Assembly: GCA_937925815.1 (NCBI GenBank)
Contig: CALAMQ010000053.1
Span: forward strand, 1 to 36,301
DNA: 36,301 nt
Direction: 5' to 3'
DNA from: an uncultured Granulosicoccaceae bacterium
Lineage (GTDB): Bacteria; Pseudomonadota; Gammaproteobacteria; CALCKW01
The position numbers and the translations under genes are program-made. The notes under the pieces were generated by a model. It ran no database searches, was not told where the DNA came from, and saw nothing but the letters and a program-made list of their open reading frames with translations. Shown piece after piece: positions 26,990 through 35,312 of this stretch; the first letter of the stretch is position 1; each line of letters begins with the position of its first letter.

Positions 26990-27450
26990 CCGCAGAGGTC
27001 GGCCCAATGCACCAAGCGCTGCTGATCACTGTCGCGCAATCGGCGGCTGAGCTCGCGTGCGATATTCATCTGTAAGAGTGTGAATTGTTCGGCATTGTGC
27101 CGCCAAAGCGCTTGCATGGCCTCGGGTCCAAGCTCCACAGCGCGGCAGTCAGTCTGCGCAATGACCGTATTCTGCCGTGGCTGTAAATCGACGTAAGCGG
27201 CCTCCCCAAAGGAATCACCCACCTCAATCTGCCTTAATACGTAGCTCCAGTCTGGCGAGGCAAGCGATGACACCGCCGTGCCTGACAACATGACATACAA
27301 ACTGTCACCGTCATCGCCCTGGCGGAAAAAGGCGTCGCCTTTTGGCCGGGACACCAGCGGTGCGACAGCCCCAATGACCCGCAAGCTATCGACCAGCAAG
27401 CCGCCAAATAGCGCCATTTGCTGCAGTTCATCGTCGGGGATTTCTACCAT
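26983..27450 (-). CDS. Stand-alone cyclic-nucleotide-binding domain protein
   Basis: 155 aa from ATG 27450 (MVEIPDDELQQMALFGG). The frame is open to 27537, but the added residues look like a spurious hydrophobic leader. The single domain shows the cNMP-binding beta-roll, with FFRQGDDGDSLYVMLSG, GDSFGEAAYVDLQPRQNTVIA and the closing helices. The conserved phosphate-binding Arg is plausibly the R of QPRQNT. No DNA-binding domain follows, so it is not a Crp-type regulator. Ligand, partner and role are unknown. Its 3' end overlaps the ghrA-like gene by 7 bp. Confidence 0.75.
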   Translation of the reverse strand: MVEIPDDELQQMALFGGLLVDSLRVIGAVAPLVSRPKGDAFFRQGDDGDSLYVMLSGTAVSSLASPDWSYVLRQIEVGDSFGEAAYVDLQPRQNTVIAQTDCRAVELGPEAMQALWRHNAEQFTLLQMNIARELSRRLRDSDQQRLVHWADLCGQ

Positions 27451-27645
27451 TGGGATCGTCGGATCAGGTTTTGCAGCCAAGGGGAGAGCACAAGCCAGGC
27501 CAACCCAAAGGCGCCAAACTTGCGGCAGAGCGACCACTAGAGTGAGTAGTTAGGCCACTGACAGCACTTTGGGAGTGTAGCCAGCTCGGCGCAAGGCGAC
27601 GTGCCTATACAATCCGCGCACATGCTCACCCCGGAGAGTTCAACG

Positions 27646-29046
27646 ATGGCCATTAGCGTATTCGACCTGTTCAAAATTGGCATTGGTCCGTCCAGCTCCC
27701 ACACCGTTGGTCCCATGCGCGCAGCTGGCATGTTTCTCACGGCTCTGGATGAAAAAGGGCTGCTGACGCGCACCCACTCTGTGAGAACCGAGCTTTTTGG
27801 ATCACTCGGCGCCACCGGACGCGGACACGGCTCAGACAAGGCGGTGATCCTGGGGTTGATGGGCGAGACCCCAGAACTCACTGACACCCGCACCGTCAAC
27901 GATCGCGTGCGAGCAACCCGCGAATCGGGTGAATTGTGTCTCGCTGGGCATCACCGCATCAGCTTTGATGAAGCAACCGACCTGATCTTGCACCGGGACA
28001 AATGTTTGCCGTACCACAGCAACGGCATGCAGATGGTGGCAAGCAGTGAAGAAGGTGCCACCTTGCATGAGGCGGTGTACTTCTCCGTCGGTGGCGGATT
28101 TGTCGTCGATGAGTCAGTCGCTGAGGGCGACAATCCGCTGGTCGAAGACACAACCGAACTGCCCCACCCTTTCTCTACAGCCGAGCGATTGCTCGAACAC
28201 GCCGTCGAACACAACTTGTCAATCAGCAGCATCATGATGGCAAACGAGCGCGCGTGGCGCAGCGAAACAGACATTCGCCAAGGCCTGCTGCACATTTGGC
28301 AAGTGATGCAAGATTGCGTCAACCAAGGGGTGGCAACAGAAGGGGTGTTGCCCGGCGGCATGAAGGTCAAACGTCGCGCTTGCGCTTTGCACCGCAAACT
28401 GACCAGCGAAGCACCAGAGGCCGGTTTGCCTATTGGCGTGCTTGATTGGGTCAACCTCTATGCACTTGCTGTCAACGAGGAGAACGCCGGCGGCGGTCGG
28501 GTGGTCACGGCGCCGACAAATGGCGCCGCAGGCATTATCCCAGCGGTGCTGCACTATTACGTAAAACACTGCCCAGGCGCCAACGAGGAAGGCGTTGTGC
28601 GCTTTTTACTCACGGCCGCTGCGATCGGCATTTTGTTCAAGGAAAACGCGTCGATCTCCGGTGCAGAAGTGGGATGCCAAGGCGAAGTGGGGTCCGCCTG
28701 TTCAATGGCCGCAGGCGCGTTGACCGAGGTGCTCGGAGGCACGCCGGCGCAAGTGGAAAATGCCGCCGAGATTGGCATGGAGCACAACCTCGGATTGACC
28801 TGCGACCCGATTGGCGGCTTGGTGCAAGTGCCGTGCATCGAGCGCAACGCGATGGCCGCGGTCAAAGCCATCAACGCCAGCCGCATGGCGATGCGCGGCG
28901 ACGGCACCCACTTTGTGTCGCTCGACAAGGTCATCAAAACCATGCGCGAGACCGGCTTGGACATGTCAAACAAATACAAAGAGACCGCCCGCGGAGGCCT
29001 TGCGATACACGTGCTCGAAGTGCCAGTCAACGTGGTTGAGTGTTGA
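27646..29046 (+). CDS. sdaA: L-serine ammonia-lyase (serine dehydratase), iron-sulfur type
   Basis: 466 aa from ATG 27646, with GGAGAG eight bases upstream; E. coli SdaA is 454 aa. The N-terminal domain opens with [19 protein letters not shown]. The catalytic domain has the [4Fe-4S] cysteines C344, C386 and C397 ([27 protein letters not shown]). It deaminates L-serine to pyruvate and ammonia. TATACAAT (27606-27613) upstream may be its -10 element. Its neighbours are the GhrA-like gene and the corrinoid genes, so serine made from C1 units and glycine could be consumed here. The link is inferred from position. Confidence 0.95.
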   Translation: MAISVFDLFKIGIGPSSSHTVGPMRAAGMFLTALDEKGLLTRTHSVRTELFGSLGATGRGHGSDKAVILGLMGETPELTDTRTVNDRVRATRESGELCLAGHHRISFDEATDLILHRDKCLPYHSNGMQMVASSEEGATLHEAVYFSVGGGFVVDESVAEGDNPLVEDTTELPHPFSTAERLLEHAVEHNLSISSIMMANERAWRSETDIRQGLLHIWQVMQDCVNQGVATEGVLPGGMKVKRRACALHRKLTSEAPEAGLPIGVLDWVNLYALAVNEENAGGGRVVTAPTNGAAGIIPAVLHYYVKHCPGANEEGVVRFLLTAAAIGILFKENASISGAEVGCQGEVGSACSMAAGALTEVLGGTPAQVENAAEIGMEHNLGLTCDPIGGLVQVPCIERNAMAAVKAINASRMAMRGDGTHFVSLDKVIKTMRETGLDMSNKYKETARGGLAIHVLEVPVNVVEC

Positions 29047-29272
29047 ACGCAACTCAAGCGTGAAACGCGTATAAAAAGAGTTGGGCAAAGCGGTGAATTT
29101 CGGTCTAAACCCTGCAAAAGCGTACACAGTGGCGCAGTTCACACCGCCGCCGCAGTGTATGTCGCAATCGGTTACCCACGGGTCGCCGAGGAAGCAGCCG
29201 CAATACCCGGTCACACATAGAGTCCGCTGTCACAAGCCCGGTTAAAAAACCGGCCCAAATGAGCCTTGAAGC
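29047..29272 (+). promoter_or_regulatory. Leader of the corrinoid gene cluster
   Basis: These 226 bp separate sdaA from the corrinoid protein gene. A hairpin, CCGGTT (29238-29243) with AACCGG (29248-29253) and loop AAAA, lies 19 bp before the ATG. TATAAA at about 29070 could be a -10 element, with no good -35. I looked for the B12-box and glycine riboswitch cores and found neither. The hairpin sits where it might modulate translation. Confidence 0.4.
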
Positions 29273-29992
29273 ATGTCCGACGATATCCAAGATCACGGTG
29301 ATGATGAAGAAGAAGAGATCATCCTCTCTGAGCTAGAAACCGATGAATTGGTCGAGCAAATGCACGACGACCTCTACAACGGCATGAAAGAGGAAATTAT
29401 CGAAGGCACCAACATTCTGCTCGAGCGTGGCTGGGGACCAGACAAAGTGCTGGCCGAGGCGCTGGTCGAAGGCATGCGAATCGTCGGCATCGATTTTCGC
29501 GACGGCATTCTATTCGTGCCCGAAGTACTCATGGCCGCCAACGCCATGAAAGGCGGCATGGCAATCCTGCGCCCCCTGCTCGCTGAAACCGGTGCCGAAA
29601 CAGTTGGCAAAATGGTCATCGGCACAGTCAAAGGCGACATCCACGATATCGGCAAAAACTTGGTGTCGATGATGATGGAAGGTGCGGGCTTTGAAGTCAT
29701 CGACATTGGCATCAATAACCCCGTCGAGAATTACCTCGAGGCCATCGAGGAACACAAGCCCGACATCCTCGGCATGTCAGCGCTGCTCACCACCACCATG
29801 CCGTATATGAAGGTGGTCATTGACACGCTCAAAGAGCAAGGCATGCGCGACGACTACATCGTGCTCGTCGGCGGCGCCCCACTCAACGAGGAGTTTGGGC
29901 AGGCCATTGGCGCAGACGCGTATTGCCGGGACGCAGCCGTTGCGGTTGAGACGGCCAAAACCATGGTGTCAGAGCGGCGCGCGGCGCGCTGA
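29273..29992 (+). CDS. Corrinoid (B12-binding) methyl-carrier protein, MttC/MtbC type
   Basis: 239 aa. Residues of about 25-105 form the helical cap domain (MHDDLYNGMKEEIIEG, AEALVEGMRIVGIDF, FVPEVLMAANAM). Residues of about 110-235 are the Rossmann-type cobalamin domain, with the signature GDIHDIGKN (H124 as the lower cobalt ligand), the SALLTTTM segment and GGAPLNEEF. Such proteins carry a methyl group on cob(III)alamin between a substrate methyltransferase and a pterin methyltransferase. The first 22 residues are strikingly acidic (DDIQDHGDDEEEE), which is unusual. This is the first gene of the six-gene run; no substrate methyltransferase gene is adjacent. Confidence 0.93.
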   Translation: MSDDIQDHGDDEEEEIILSELETDELVEQMHDDLYNGMKEEIIEGTNILLERGWGPDKVLAEALVEGMRIVGIDFRDGILFVPEVLMAANAMKGGMAILRPLLAETGAETVGKMVIGTVKGDIHDIGKNLVSMMMEGAGFEVIDIGINNPVENYLEAIEEHKPDILGMSALLTTTMPYMKVVIDTLKEQGMRDDYIVLVGGAPLNEEFGQAIGADAYCRDAAVAVETAKTMVSERRAAR

Positions 29993-30030
29993 CGCGCGAC
30001 GGCTACGCACTGACGCGGATTTCAGTCGTC

Positions 30031-30696
30031 ATGCAAGCCGACTCATCGTCATCAACTCCAGGCTGCTCCGCGACAGAGCAGCCTGAGAAAACCACGCTGA
30101 TCATTGCGTGCGGTGCGCTCGCACATGAAATCACGGCGTTGCAAAGGCAGGGTTCTTGGCATCACATTGCAGTGCAATGCCTGCCCGCAGAATTGCACAA
30201 CCGACCAGACAAAATTCCAAGTGCGGTACATGAAAAAATTTGCGCTGCCCGCGGCCGGTTTGAACATGTGTTTGTCGCCTACGCCGATTGCGGCACTGGC
30301 GGCCAGCTCGACGCCGTGCTGCGCGCAGAGGGTGTCGAAAGATTGCCGGGCGACCACTGCTACGGTTTTTTTGCCGGCAACGCAGAATTTGCGCGCATCA
30401 GCGAGGATGAATTAGGAACCTTCTACCTCACCGACTTCTTGGCCCGGCATTTTGATCGACTTATCTGGCAGGGCATGGGACTGCAAAAAAATCCCGAACT
30501 GCTGCCCATGATGTTCGGCAACTACACACGCCTGCTCTACATGGCGCAAAAACCCAACGACGATCTCAAGCAACGCGCGATGGATGCCGCGGCGCGGCTG
30601 GGCTTGCGTTATGAATTCCTAGACACCGGCTACGGTGAGCTGGAAACAGGCTTGCACACTTTGGCACAGAGACCGATAACATGGCGAAGCAAGTAA
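30031..30696 (+). CDS. DUF1638 domain protein
   Basis: 221 aa from ATG 30031, 38 bp after the corrinoid gene. After a polar N-terminus come TLIIACGALAHEI, VQCLPAELHNRPDKIP, VFVAYADCGTGGQLDAVL and HCYGFFAGN, which are the conserved blocks of the DUF1638 family as I recall it. Conserved Cys and His residues in each block suggest metal or corrinoid contact, but no function has been shown. The family recurs beside corrinoid methyltransferase genes. It overlaps the next gene by 16 bp, implying coupled translation. Confidence 0.82.
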   Translation: MQADSSSSTPGCSATEQPEKTTLIIACGALAHEITALQRQGSWHHIAVQCLPAELHNRPDKIPSAVHEKICAARGRFEHVFVAYADCGTGGQLDAVLRAEGVERLPGDHCYGFFAGNAEFARISEDELGTFYLTDFLARHFDRLIWQGMGLQKNPELLPMMFGNYTRLLYMAQKPNDDLKQRAMDAAARLGLRYEFLDTGYGELETGLHTLAQRPITWRSK

Positions 30697-30980
30697 CAAT
30701 TTGGTGGCGGGACATTCCCTCCCAGGTCACAGTCAAAAAAGGGCGGAAGGCTGGAAAGGCGTTACTGTCTTCGCGTTTTCAGGAAGCCATCGACAAGGCC
30801 GCCATGCGTGCCGGCAAGGCCACCACTGACGAATACCTCGAAGATTGGCGACGCGAGGAGAAAGAGGTCGAGGGCGATTTGCAAGCCATCGCCGACGCTG
30901 CGGCCGCCGAGATCGAGGCCACATTCAGCGACGACGACCTCGACAAACTGATTCGCCAACAGGGCCGAGCTGAAGGCTGA
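30681..30980 (+). CDS. Small PF13769-like conserved protein ('virulence factor' family)
   Basis: 99 aa from ATG 30681, inside the last codons of the DUF1638 gene. The opening ITIWWRDIPSQVTVKKGRK-like segment and the phrases FQEAIDKAAMRAG and DEYLEDWRR match the small 'virulence factor' family PF13769, whose name is historical and carries no evidence of virulence here. It is a predicted soluble, largely helical protein with an acidic second half. Its fixed place among corrinoid, folate and activase genes suggests a helper role in methyl transfer. Function unknown. Confidence 0.75.
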   Translation: MAKQVTIWWRDIPSQVTVKKGRKAGKALLSSRFQEAIDKAAMRAGKATTDEYLEDWRREEKEVEGDLQAIADAAAAEIEATFSDDDLDKLIRQQGRAEG

Positions 30981-31033
30981 CCCCTGCCCGCTGCAGCCCA
31001 ATTCGCCACTATTACACCGCCGAGCCCGTGACC

Positions 31034-31957
31034 ATGAACGCCGCCGAAAAACCCACCATCGAATCCCACATCACCGACCTGATGCGCGACTTCACCCTGG
31101 AGACAACTCCGGGTCAGGCTGCAAAAATTGAAAGTTACGACGGTGTGTTGCGCAGGGGTACGACCGTCGCTGTCACCTTCCTACCGGGCTCTGACTACCG
31201 CGACACAATCAAAACGGCCGCACGACTGCGAGCGGCGGGGTTTGAGCCCGCGCCACACTTCGCGGCACGTTCGATTGCAAACGCCGCGGAGTTTGAGGAC
31301 TTTGTCGCACGCTGTGTCGGCGAAGCCGGTGTTGACCACGTGGTTGCGCTCGCAGGTGGAGTTGATAACCCCGTTGGCCCCTATGACAGCTCGATGGCCA
31401 TTTTGGAAACGGGCATTTTTGACAAACACGGAATCAAAAACGTTGGTGTGGCAGGCCACCCAGAGGGCAGCCCGGATATTAGCGATGCGCTGTTGGCGCA
31501 AGCAATCGCATGGAAGAACGCGCTCGCCGAACGATCAGACGCAGATTTCTACATCGCGACCCAATTCGTGTTTGAAGCAGCACCTGTTATCGCCTGGGAC
31601 AAGGCCATTCAAGCAGACGGCAACCGCCTGCCGATCCACATCGGCGCACCGGGCTTGGCCACAATCAAGACCTTGCTTGCCCACGCCAAAGCTTGCGGCG
31701 TTGGTCCGTCAATGCGTTTCTTGTCGAGGCAAGCGATGAATGTCGCCAGGCTGATGTCCGTGAGTGCACCGGACAAGCTGATCACGGCTCTGGCGACGTA
31801 CAAGGCCAATGATCCACATTGCGGCATCAGTCACGTCCACATGTACCCGCTCGGAGGCTTCAAGAAAACCGCCGACTGGAGCTACGCCGTCGCCGACGGC
31901 GCGATCACGATGAACGCCAAGGAAGACGGCTTTGCCGTCACAGCGCAGGGTGGCTGA
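31034..31957 (+). CDS. Methylenetetrahydrofolate reductase-like protein (MetF family)
   Basis: 307 aa from ATG 31034 (a GTG at 31028 is also open). The MetF TIM-barrel pattern is visible: TTVAVTFLPGSDY, HFAARSIANAAEFEDF, DHVVALAGGVDNPVGPY, VGVAGHPEGSPD and ATQFVFEA. These are the flavin- and folate-binding parts of 5,10-methylene-THF reductase. It diverges from housekeeping MetF at the start (no SFEFFPPK motif), so it belongs to the divergent group found in methyltransferase clusters. In this context it may run toward oxidation, turning methyl-THF into methylene-THF for C1 catabolism. Direction is inferred. Confidence 0.82.
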   Translation: MNAAEKPTIESHITDLMRDFTLETTPGQAAKIESYDGVLRRGTTVAVTFLPGSDYRDTIKTAARLRAAGFEPAPHFAARSIANAAEFEDFVARCVGEAGVDHVVALAGGVDNPVGPYDSSMAILETGIFDKHGIKNVGVAGHPEGSPDISDALLAQAIAWKNALAERSDADFYIATQFVFEAAPVIAWDKAIQADGNRLPIHIGAPGLATIKTLLAHAKACGVGPSMRFLSRQAMNVARLMSVSAPDKLITALATYKANDPHCGISHVHMYPLGGFKKTADWSYAVADGAITMNAKEDGFAVTAQGG

Positions 31958-32053
31958 CAACACAGCTGAGCCCAATTCAATTCAGGCGTGAATTCATCAC
32001 ATCACACGATCACGCGCAGTTGCTAGTCTGCGCTGAACACCATTGAGATCATC

Positions 32054-32962
32054 ATGAGCGAAACAGTCCTCACAGCAGCCAGCGGAAAAGAATGGGTCAT
32101 CGGTTACGAACGCCCATTTACCATCATTGGCGAGCGTATCAACCCGACCGGCCGCAAAGTACTGGCCGAAGAAATGAAAAGCGGCGATTTTTCCCGAGTC
32201 GAATCGGATGCACTTGCGCAAGTCAACGCTGGCGCACACATGCTCGATGTCAACGCTGGCATTCCCCTGGCAGATGAACCCGGCTTGCTCGCCAAATCGA
32301 TTGAGCTGGTGCAAGCACTCTGCCCTGACACGCCCATTTCTATTGACTCATCCATACACGAAGCATTGGAAGCAGGCCTCGAGGCGTGCAAAGGCCGCCC
32401 CCTGCTCAACTCCGTCACAGGCGAAACGGACCGCCTAGAAGCGGTGTTGCCTTTGGTCAAGAAATATGATTGTGCCGTTGTTGCAATATCGAATGATGAG
32501 ACCGGCATCTCTGAGGATCCTGAAGTTCGCTATGCAGTGGCCAAGAAAATTGTCGATCACGCGGCCGACTACGGCATAAAACCCGCGGACATCGTGATCG
32601 ATCCTCTTGTCATGCCCATTGGTGCGCTCGGTCAGGCTGGTCGACAGGTGTTCGACATTTTGCATAAGATCCGCAAGGAGCTGCGTTGCAATACCACGTG
32701 CGGTGCATCAAACATCAGCTTCGGGCTACCCAACCGTCACGGCATCAACGCACACTTTCTCGCCATGGCCGCTTCACACGGCATGACGTCCGCAATCATG
32801 AACCCGCTGCATGAACCCGAGGCGCAGGCCATCCGTGCGGCCAATGTGCTCATGGCGCGTGATGCGGACTGCATGGCTTGGATAAAGCAATACCGTGAGC
32901 CACCTGCCGCAGGCAGCGATGGTGCGCGCGGTCGCCGTGTCAGTCGCCGCAAACGGGGTTAA
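32054..32962 (+). CDS. Pterin-dependent methyltransferase (methyl-THF:corrinoid type)
   Basis: 302 aa from ATG 32054. It shows the dihydropteroate-synthase-like barrel of methyltetrahydrofolate:corrinoid methyltransferases: TIIGERINPTGRK, HMLDVNAGIPLADE, ISIDSSIHEAL, LLNSVTGET, IVIDPLVMPIGALG and the closing NISFGLPNRHGIN. Acetogen AcsE and the MtvA/MtgA proteins share this core. It should pass a methyl group between the corrinoid protein and tetrahydrofolate. Residues after about 285 form a Gly/Arg/Lys-rich tail ending RRVSRRKRG, not part of the core fold. It lies 96 bp after the MetF-like gene and 79 bp before the activase. Confidence 0.93.
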   Translation: MSETVLTAASGKEWVIGYERPFTIIGERINPTGRKVLAEEMKSGDFSRVESDALAQVNAGAHMLDVNAGIPLADEPGLLAKSIELVQALCPDTPISIDSSIHEALEAGLEACKGRPLLNSVTGETDRLEAVLPLVKKYDCAVVAISNDETGISEDPEVRYAVAKKIVDHAADYGIKPADIVIDPLVMPIGALGQAGRQVFDILHKIRKELRCNTTCGASNISFGLPNRHGINAHFLAMAASHGMTSAIMNPLHEPEAQAIRAANVLMARDADCMAWIKQYREPPAAGSDGARGRRVSRRKRG

Positions 32963-33041
32963 GCGCCAGGGGTGAGGTCACTCAACCTCGCTGGCAAACA
33001 CGTTTTGGCACCGCCAACCCTGGACGCACACGGGAACACAG

Positions 33042-35117
33042 ATGAGCGATTCAACCGACCACCCCGCTGGACAAGCCTATTCCGCTAGCACCAGTGTGTC
33101 TGGAGATGAGGCACTTGTGGTGTTCACCCCGTCTGGGCGACGAGGGCGTTTCCCGATTGGCACCCCACTGCTCAAGGCAGCGCGGGCGCTCGGTGTGGAC
33201 ATAGATTCGGTTTGCGGTGGGCGCGGGCTGTGTGGCCGCTGCCAAGTGCTGTGCATGGAGGGCAGCTTTCCCAAGCACCGGATTGAGTCTTCAACTGCCA
33301 GCCTGTCAGCGTTCACTCAAACTGAAGTCCGCTTTGAGAAGGTCAAAAAGACCGCACTGGATGGGCGTCGATTGAGCTGCCAGACAACGCTGCTCGGTGA
33401 CGTGGTGATCGACGTGCCACCGGATAGCCAGGTGCACAAGCAAGTCATACGCAAAGACGCCGCTTATATCGACATAGAACTCGACCCTGTGGTGCGCTTG
33501 TATTATGTCGAGGTGCAAGAACCTGACATGCACGACCCGAGCGGCGACTTGCGCCGACTCAAAGCCGCACTCGAATTTGAATGGCGCCTCGAAAGCTTGA
33601 ATACAGACGCAAGCTTGCTCACGCACCTGCAAGGTGTTCTGCGCAAGGGCAACTGGCGTGTGACTGTTGCGGTATTCAAAGACGAAACAATCATGGGCGT
33701 GTGGCCAGGCTTTCGCGACAAAGCCTACGGCCTTGCAGTGGATGTGGGCAGTACCACCATTGCTGCTCACTTGTGCGATTTGGCCACCGGGGATGTCGTG
33801 AATTCTGCCGGCATCATGAACCCGCAAATTCGTTTTGGCGAAGACCTCATGAGCCGCGTGTCTTACGTGATGATGCACGAAGGCGGCGACCGCGACATGA
33901 CCTCGGTTGTGCGTGAATCTTTGAATACCTTGATCGAGGAAATTTGCAAAGGCACCGACGCGACCCCAGACACCATTTTGTCGCTGACTTTCGTTGCCAA
34001 CCCCGTCATGCACCACCTGCTGCTCGGCATCAACCCCATCGAACTCGGCGGCGCACCCTTTGCACTGGCGATCGACGAGGCCTTGAACTGCTTTGCGCGC
34101 GACCTTGAGCTGCGGGTACACAACAACGCTCGTGTTTACATGCTGCCTTGCGTTGCCGGACACGTGGGTGCCGACACCGCAGGTGTGATGCTGTCCGAAC
34201 AGCCAGACACTTTTGATGAAGTCAGCTTGCTCGTGGACGTCGGCACCAACGCCGAGATCGTGCTGGGTAATCGACAAAAATTGCTCGCGTGCTCGAGCCC
34301 GACCGGGCCTGCATTTGAAGGTGCCCAGATCAGCGGCGGACAACGCGCAGCACCGGGCGCTATCGAGCGCGTGCGCATCGACCGCGAGACGCTAGAACCG
34401 AAATTCTCGATTATCGGAGTCGAAGCGTGGTCAGATGACCCAAGTTTCGATGCAACCGTTGGCGAGACCGGGGTCACTGGCATCTGCGGCTCCGGCATTA
34501 TTGAAGTGATCGCCGAGATGTACCTCGCTGGCATCATCAATCAAGACGGCGTGATCGACGGCAGCTTGTCTGCAACCAACCCCAGAGTGTTTGAAGACGG
34601 GCGCACACACAGCTACCTGCTGTTTGACGGCGCAGTGCGAATCGTGATCACCCAGAACGACGTGCGCCAGATACAGCTCGCCAAAGCCGCGCTCTACGCA
34701 GGCGTCAAGCTGCTGATGGAGCACATGGGCGTGGACACCATTGACCGCATTCGACTGGCGGGCGCTTTTGGTTCGCACATTGACGTCAAATACGCGATGG
34801 TTCTCGGACTGATTCCCGATTGCGACCTCGATGAAGTACGCTCCACCGGCAACGCCGCCGGCTCCGGTGCGCGCATTGCACTGCTGGACCGCAAATCGCG
34901 TCACCGCGTCGAAGAAATGGTGCGCAACGTCGAGAAAATCGAAACGGCCGTCGAGCCGCGCTTCCAAGAACACTTTGTCAACGCCATGGCCTTCCCGAAC
35001 AAGGTAGACCCTTTCCCTAAGTTGCAGAACGCGGTGACCCTGCCACCGAAGAAAGCGGTTGAATTCGCAGTTGAAGGTCGCAGCCGGCGACGTCGCAAGC
35101 GGCCTGCAAAAGACTAA
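33042..35117 (+). CDS. Ferredoxin-ASKHA corrinoid activation protein (RamA/RACE-like, DUF4445)
   Basis: 691 aa. An N-terminal plant-type [2Fe-2S] ferredoxin domain (about 23-120) has C58, C64, C67 and C113 (CGGRGLCGRC ... SCQ). A linker and intermediate domain follow, then the ASKHA ATPase-like core from about 230 (GLAVDVGSTTIAAHL), with VDVGTNAEIVLGN, SGGQRAAPGAIERV, GICGSGIIEVIAEM and LAGAFGSHIDVKYA. Such proteins use ATP to return inactive cob(II)alamin to cob(I)alamin on corrinoid methyl carriers. The C-terminal tail GRSRRRRKRPAKD is highly basic. It is the last gene of the cluster, and its presence shows that the corrinoid protein here is meant to be reactivated. Confidence 0.93.
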   Translation: MSDSTDHPAGQAYSASTSVSGDEALVVFTPSGRRGRFPIGTPLLKAARALGVDIDSVCGGRGLCGRCQVLCMEGSFPKHRIESSTASLSAFTQTEVRFEKVKKTALDGRRLSCQTTLLGDVVIDVPPDSQVHKQVIRKDAAYIDIELDPVVRLYYVEVQEPDMHDPSGDLRRLKAALEFEWRLESLNTDASLLTHLQGVLRKGNWRVTVAVFKDETIMGVWPGFRDKAYGLAVDVGSTTIAAHLCDLATGDVVNSAGIMNPQIRFGEDLMSRVSYVMMHEGGDRDMTSVVRESLNTLIEEICKGTDATPDTILSLTFVANPVMHHLLLGINPIELGGAPFALAIDEALNCFARDLELRVHNNARVYMLPCVAGHVGADTAGVMLSEQPDTFDEVSLLVDVGTNAEIVLGNRQKLLACSSPTGPAFEGAQISGGQRAAPGAIERVRIDRETLEPKFSIIGVEAWSDDPSFDATVGETGVTGICGSGIIEVIAEMYLAGIINQDGVIDGSLSATNPRVFEDGRTHSYLLFDGAVRIVITQNDVRQIQLAKAALYAGVKLLMEHMGVDTIDRIRLAGAFGSHIDVKYAMVLGLIPDCDLDEVRSTGNAAGSGARIALLDRKSRHRVEEMVRNVEKIETAVEPRFQEHFVNAMAFPNKVDPFPKLQNAVTLPPKKAVEFAVEGRSRRRRKRPAKD

Positions 35118-35194
35118 GTCAGCCAGCGGCTCTGGCTAAACGGCTCCAGCGTGCTTGAAACTGGGCGCTGGCACACTTTTTCGGCATCGACCTT
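35118..35194. other. Spacer after the activase gene with weak hairpins
   Basis: AGCCAG (35121-35126) and CTGGCT (35132-35137) form a 6-bp stem just after the stop codon, and a second inverted repeat, CCAGCG with CGCTGG, lies a few bases on, followed by CACACTTTTT. Either could help terminate the activase transcript or a minus-strand transcript arriving from the repeats. No gene is seen. Confidence 0.35.
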
Positions 35195-35292
35195 TTGCGT
35201 GTGAGCGTTTCGCGTTGTGTAGCGATTGAGGTACCTGGCATTCTGTGCCGGTTGGGATATGGCGGACGTTGGGTAGGACGGGATATGGACTC

Positions 35293-35312
35293 AAAAACGC
35301 TAGGGCGTTTTC
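35293..35312 (-). other. Hairpin in repeat copy B
   Basis: Minus-strand GAAAACGC and GCGTTTTT enclose loop CCTA. It is the counterpart of the hairpin at 35487-35506 in copy A. The outermost pair is G-T on the minus strand, which RNA can form as G-U, but A-C on the plus strand. Confidence 0.6.

Noticed and set aside
29047-29272. Cobalamin or glycine riboswitch ahead of the corrinoid gene
   Set aside because: The conserved core sequences were looked for by eye and not found.
33306-34343. 345-codon open frame antisense to the activase gene
   Set aside because: It mirrors codon bias of the activase; no start signal or homology is evident.
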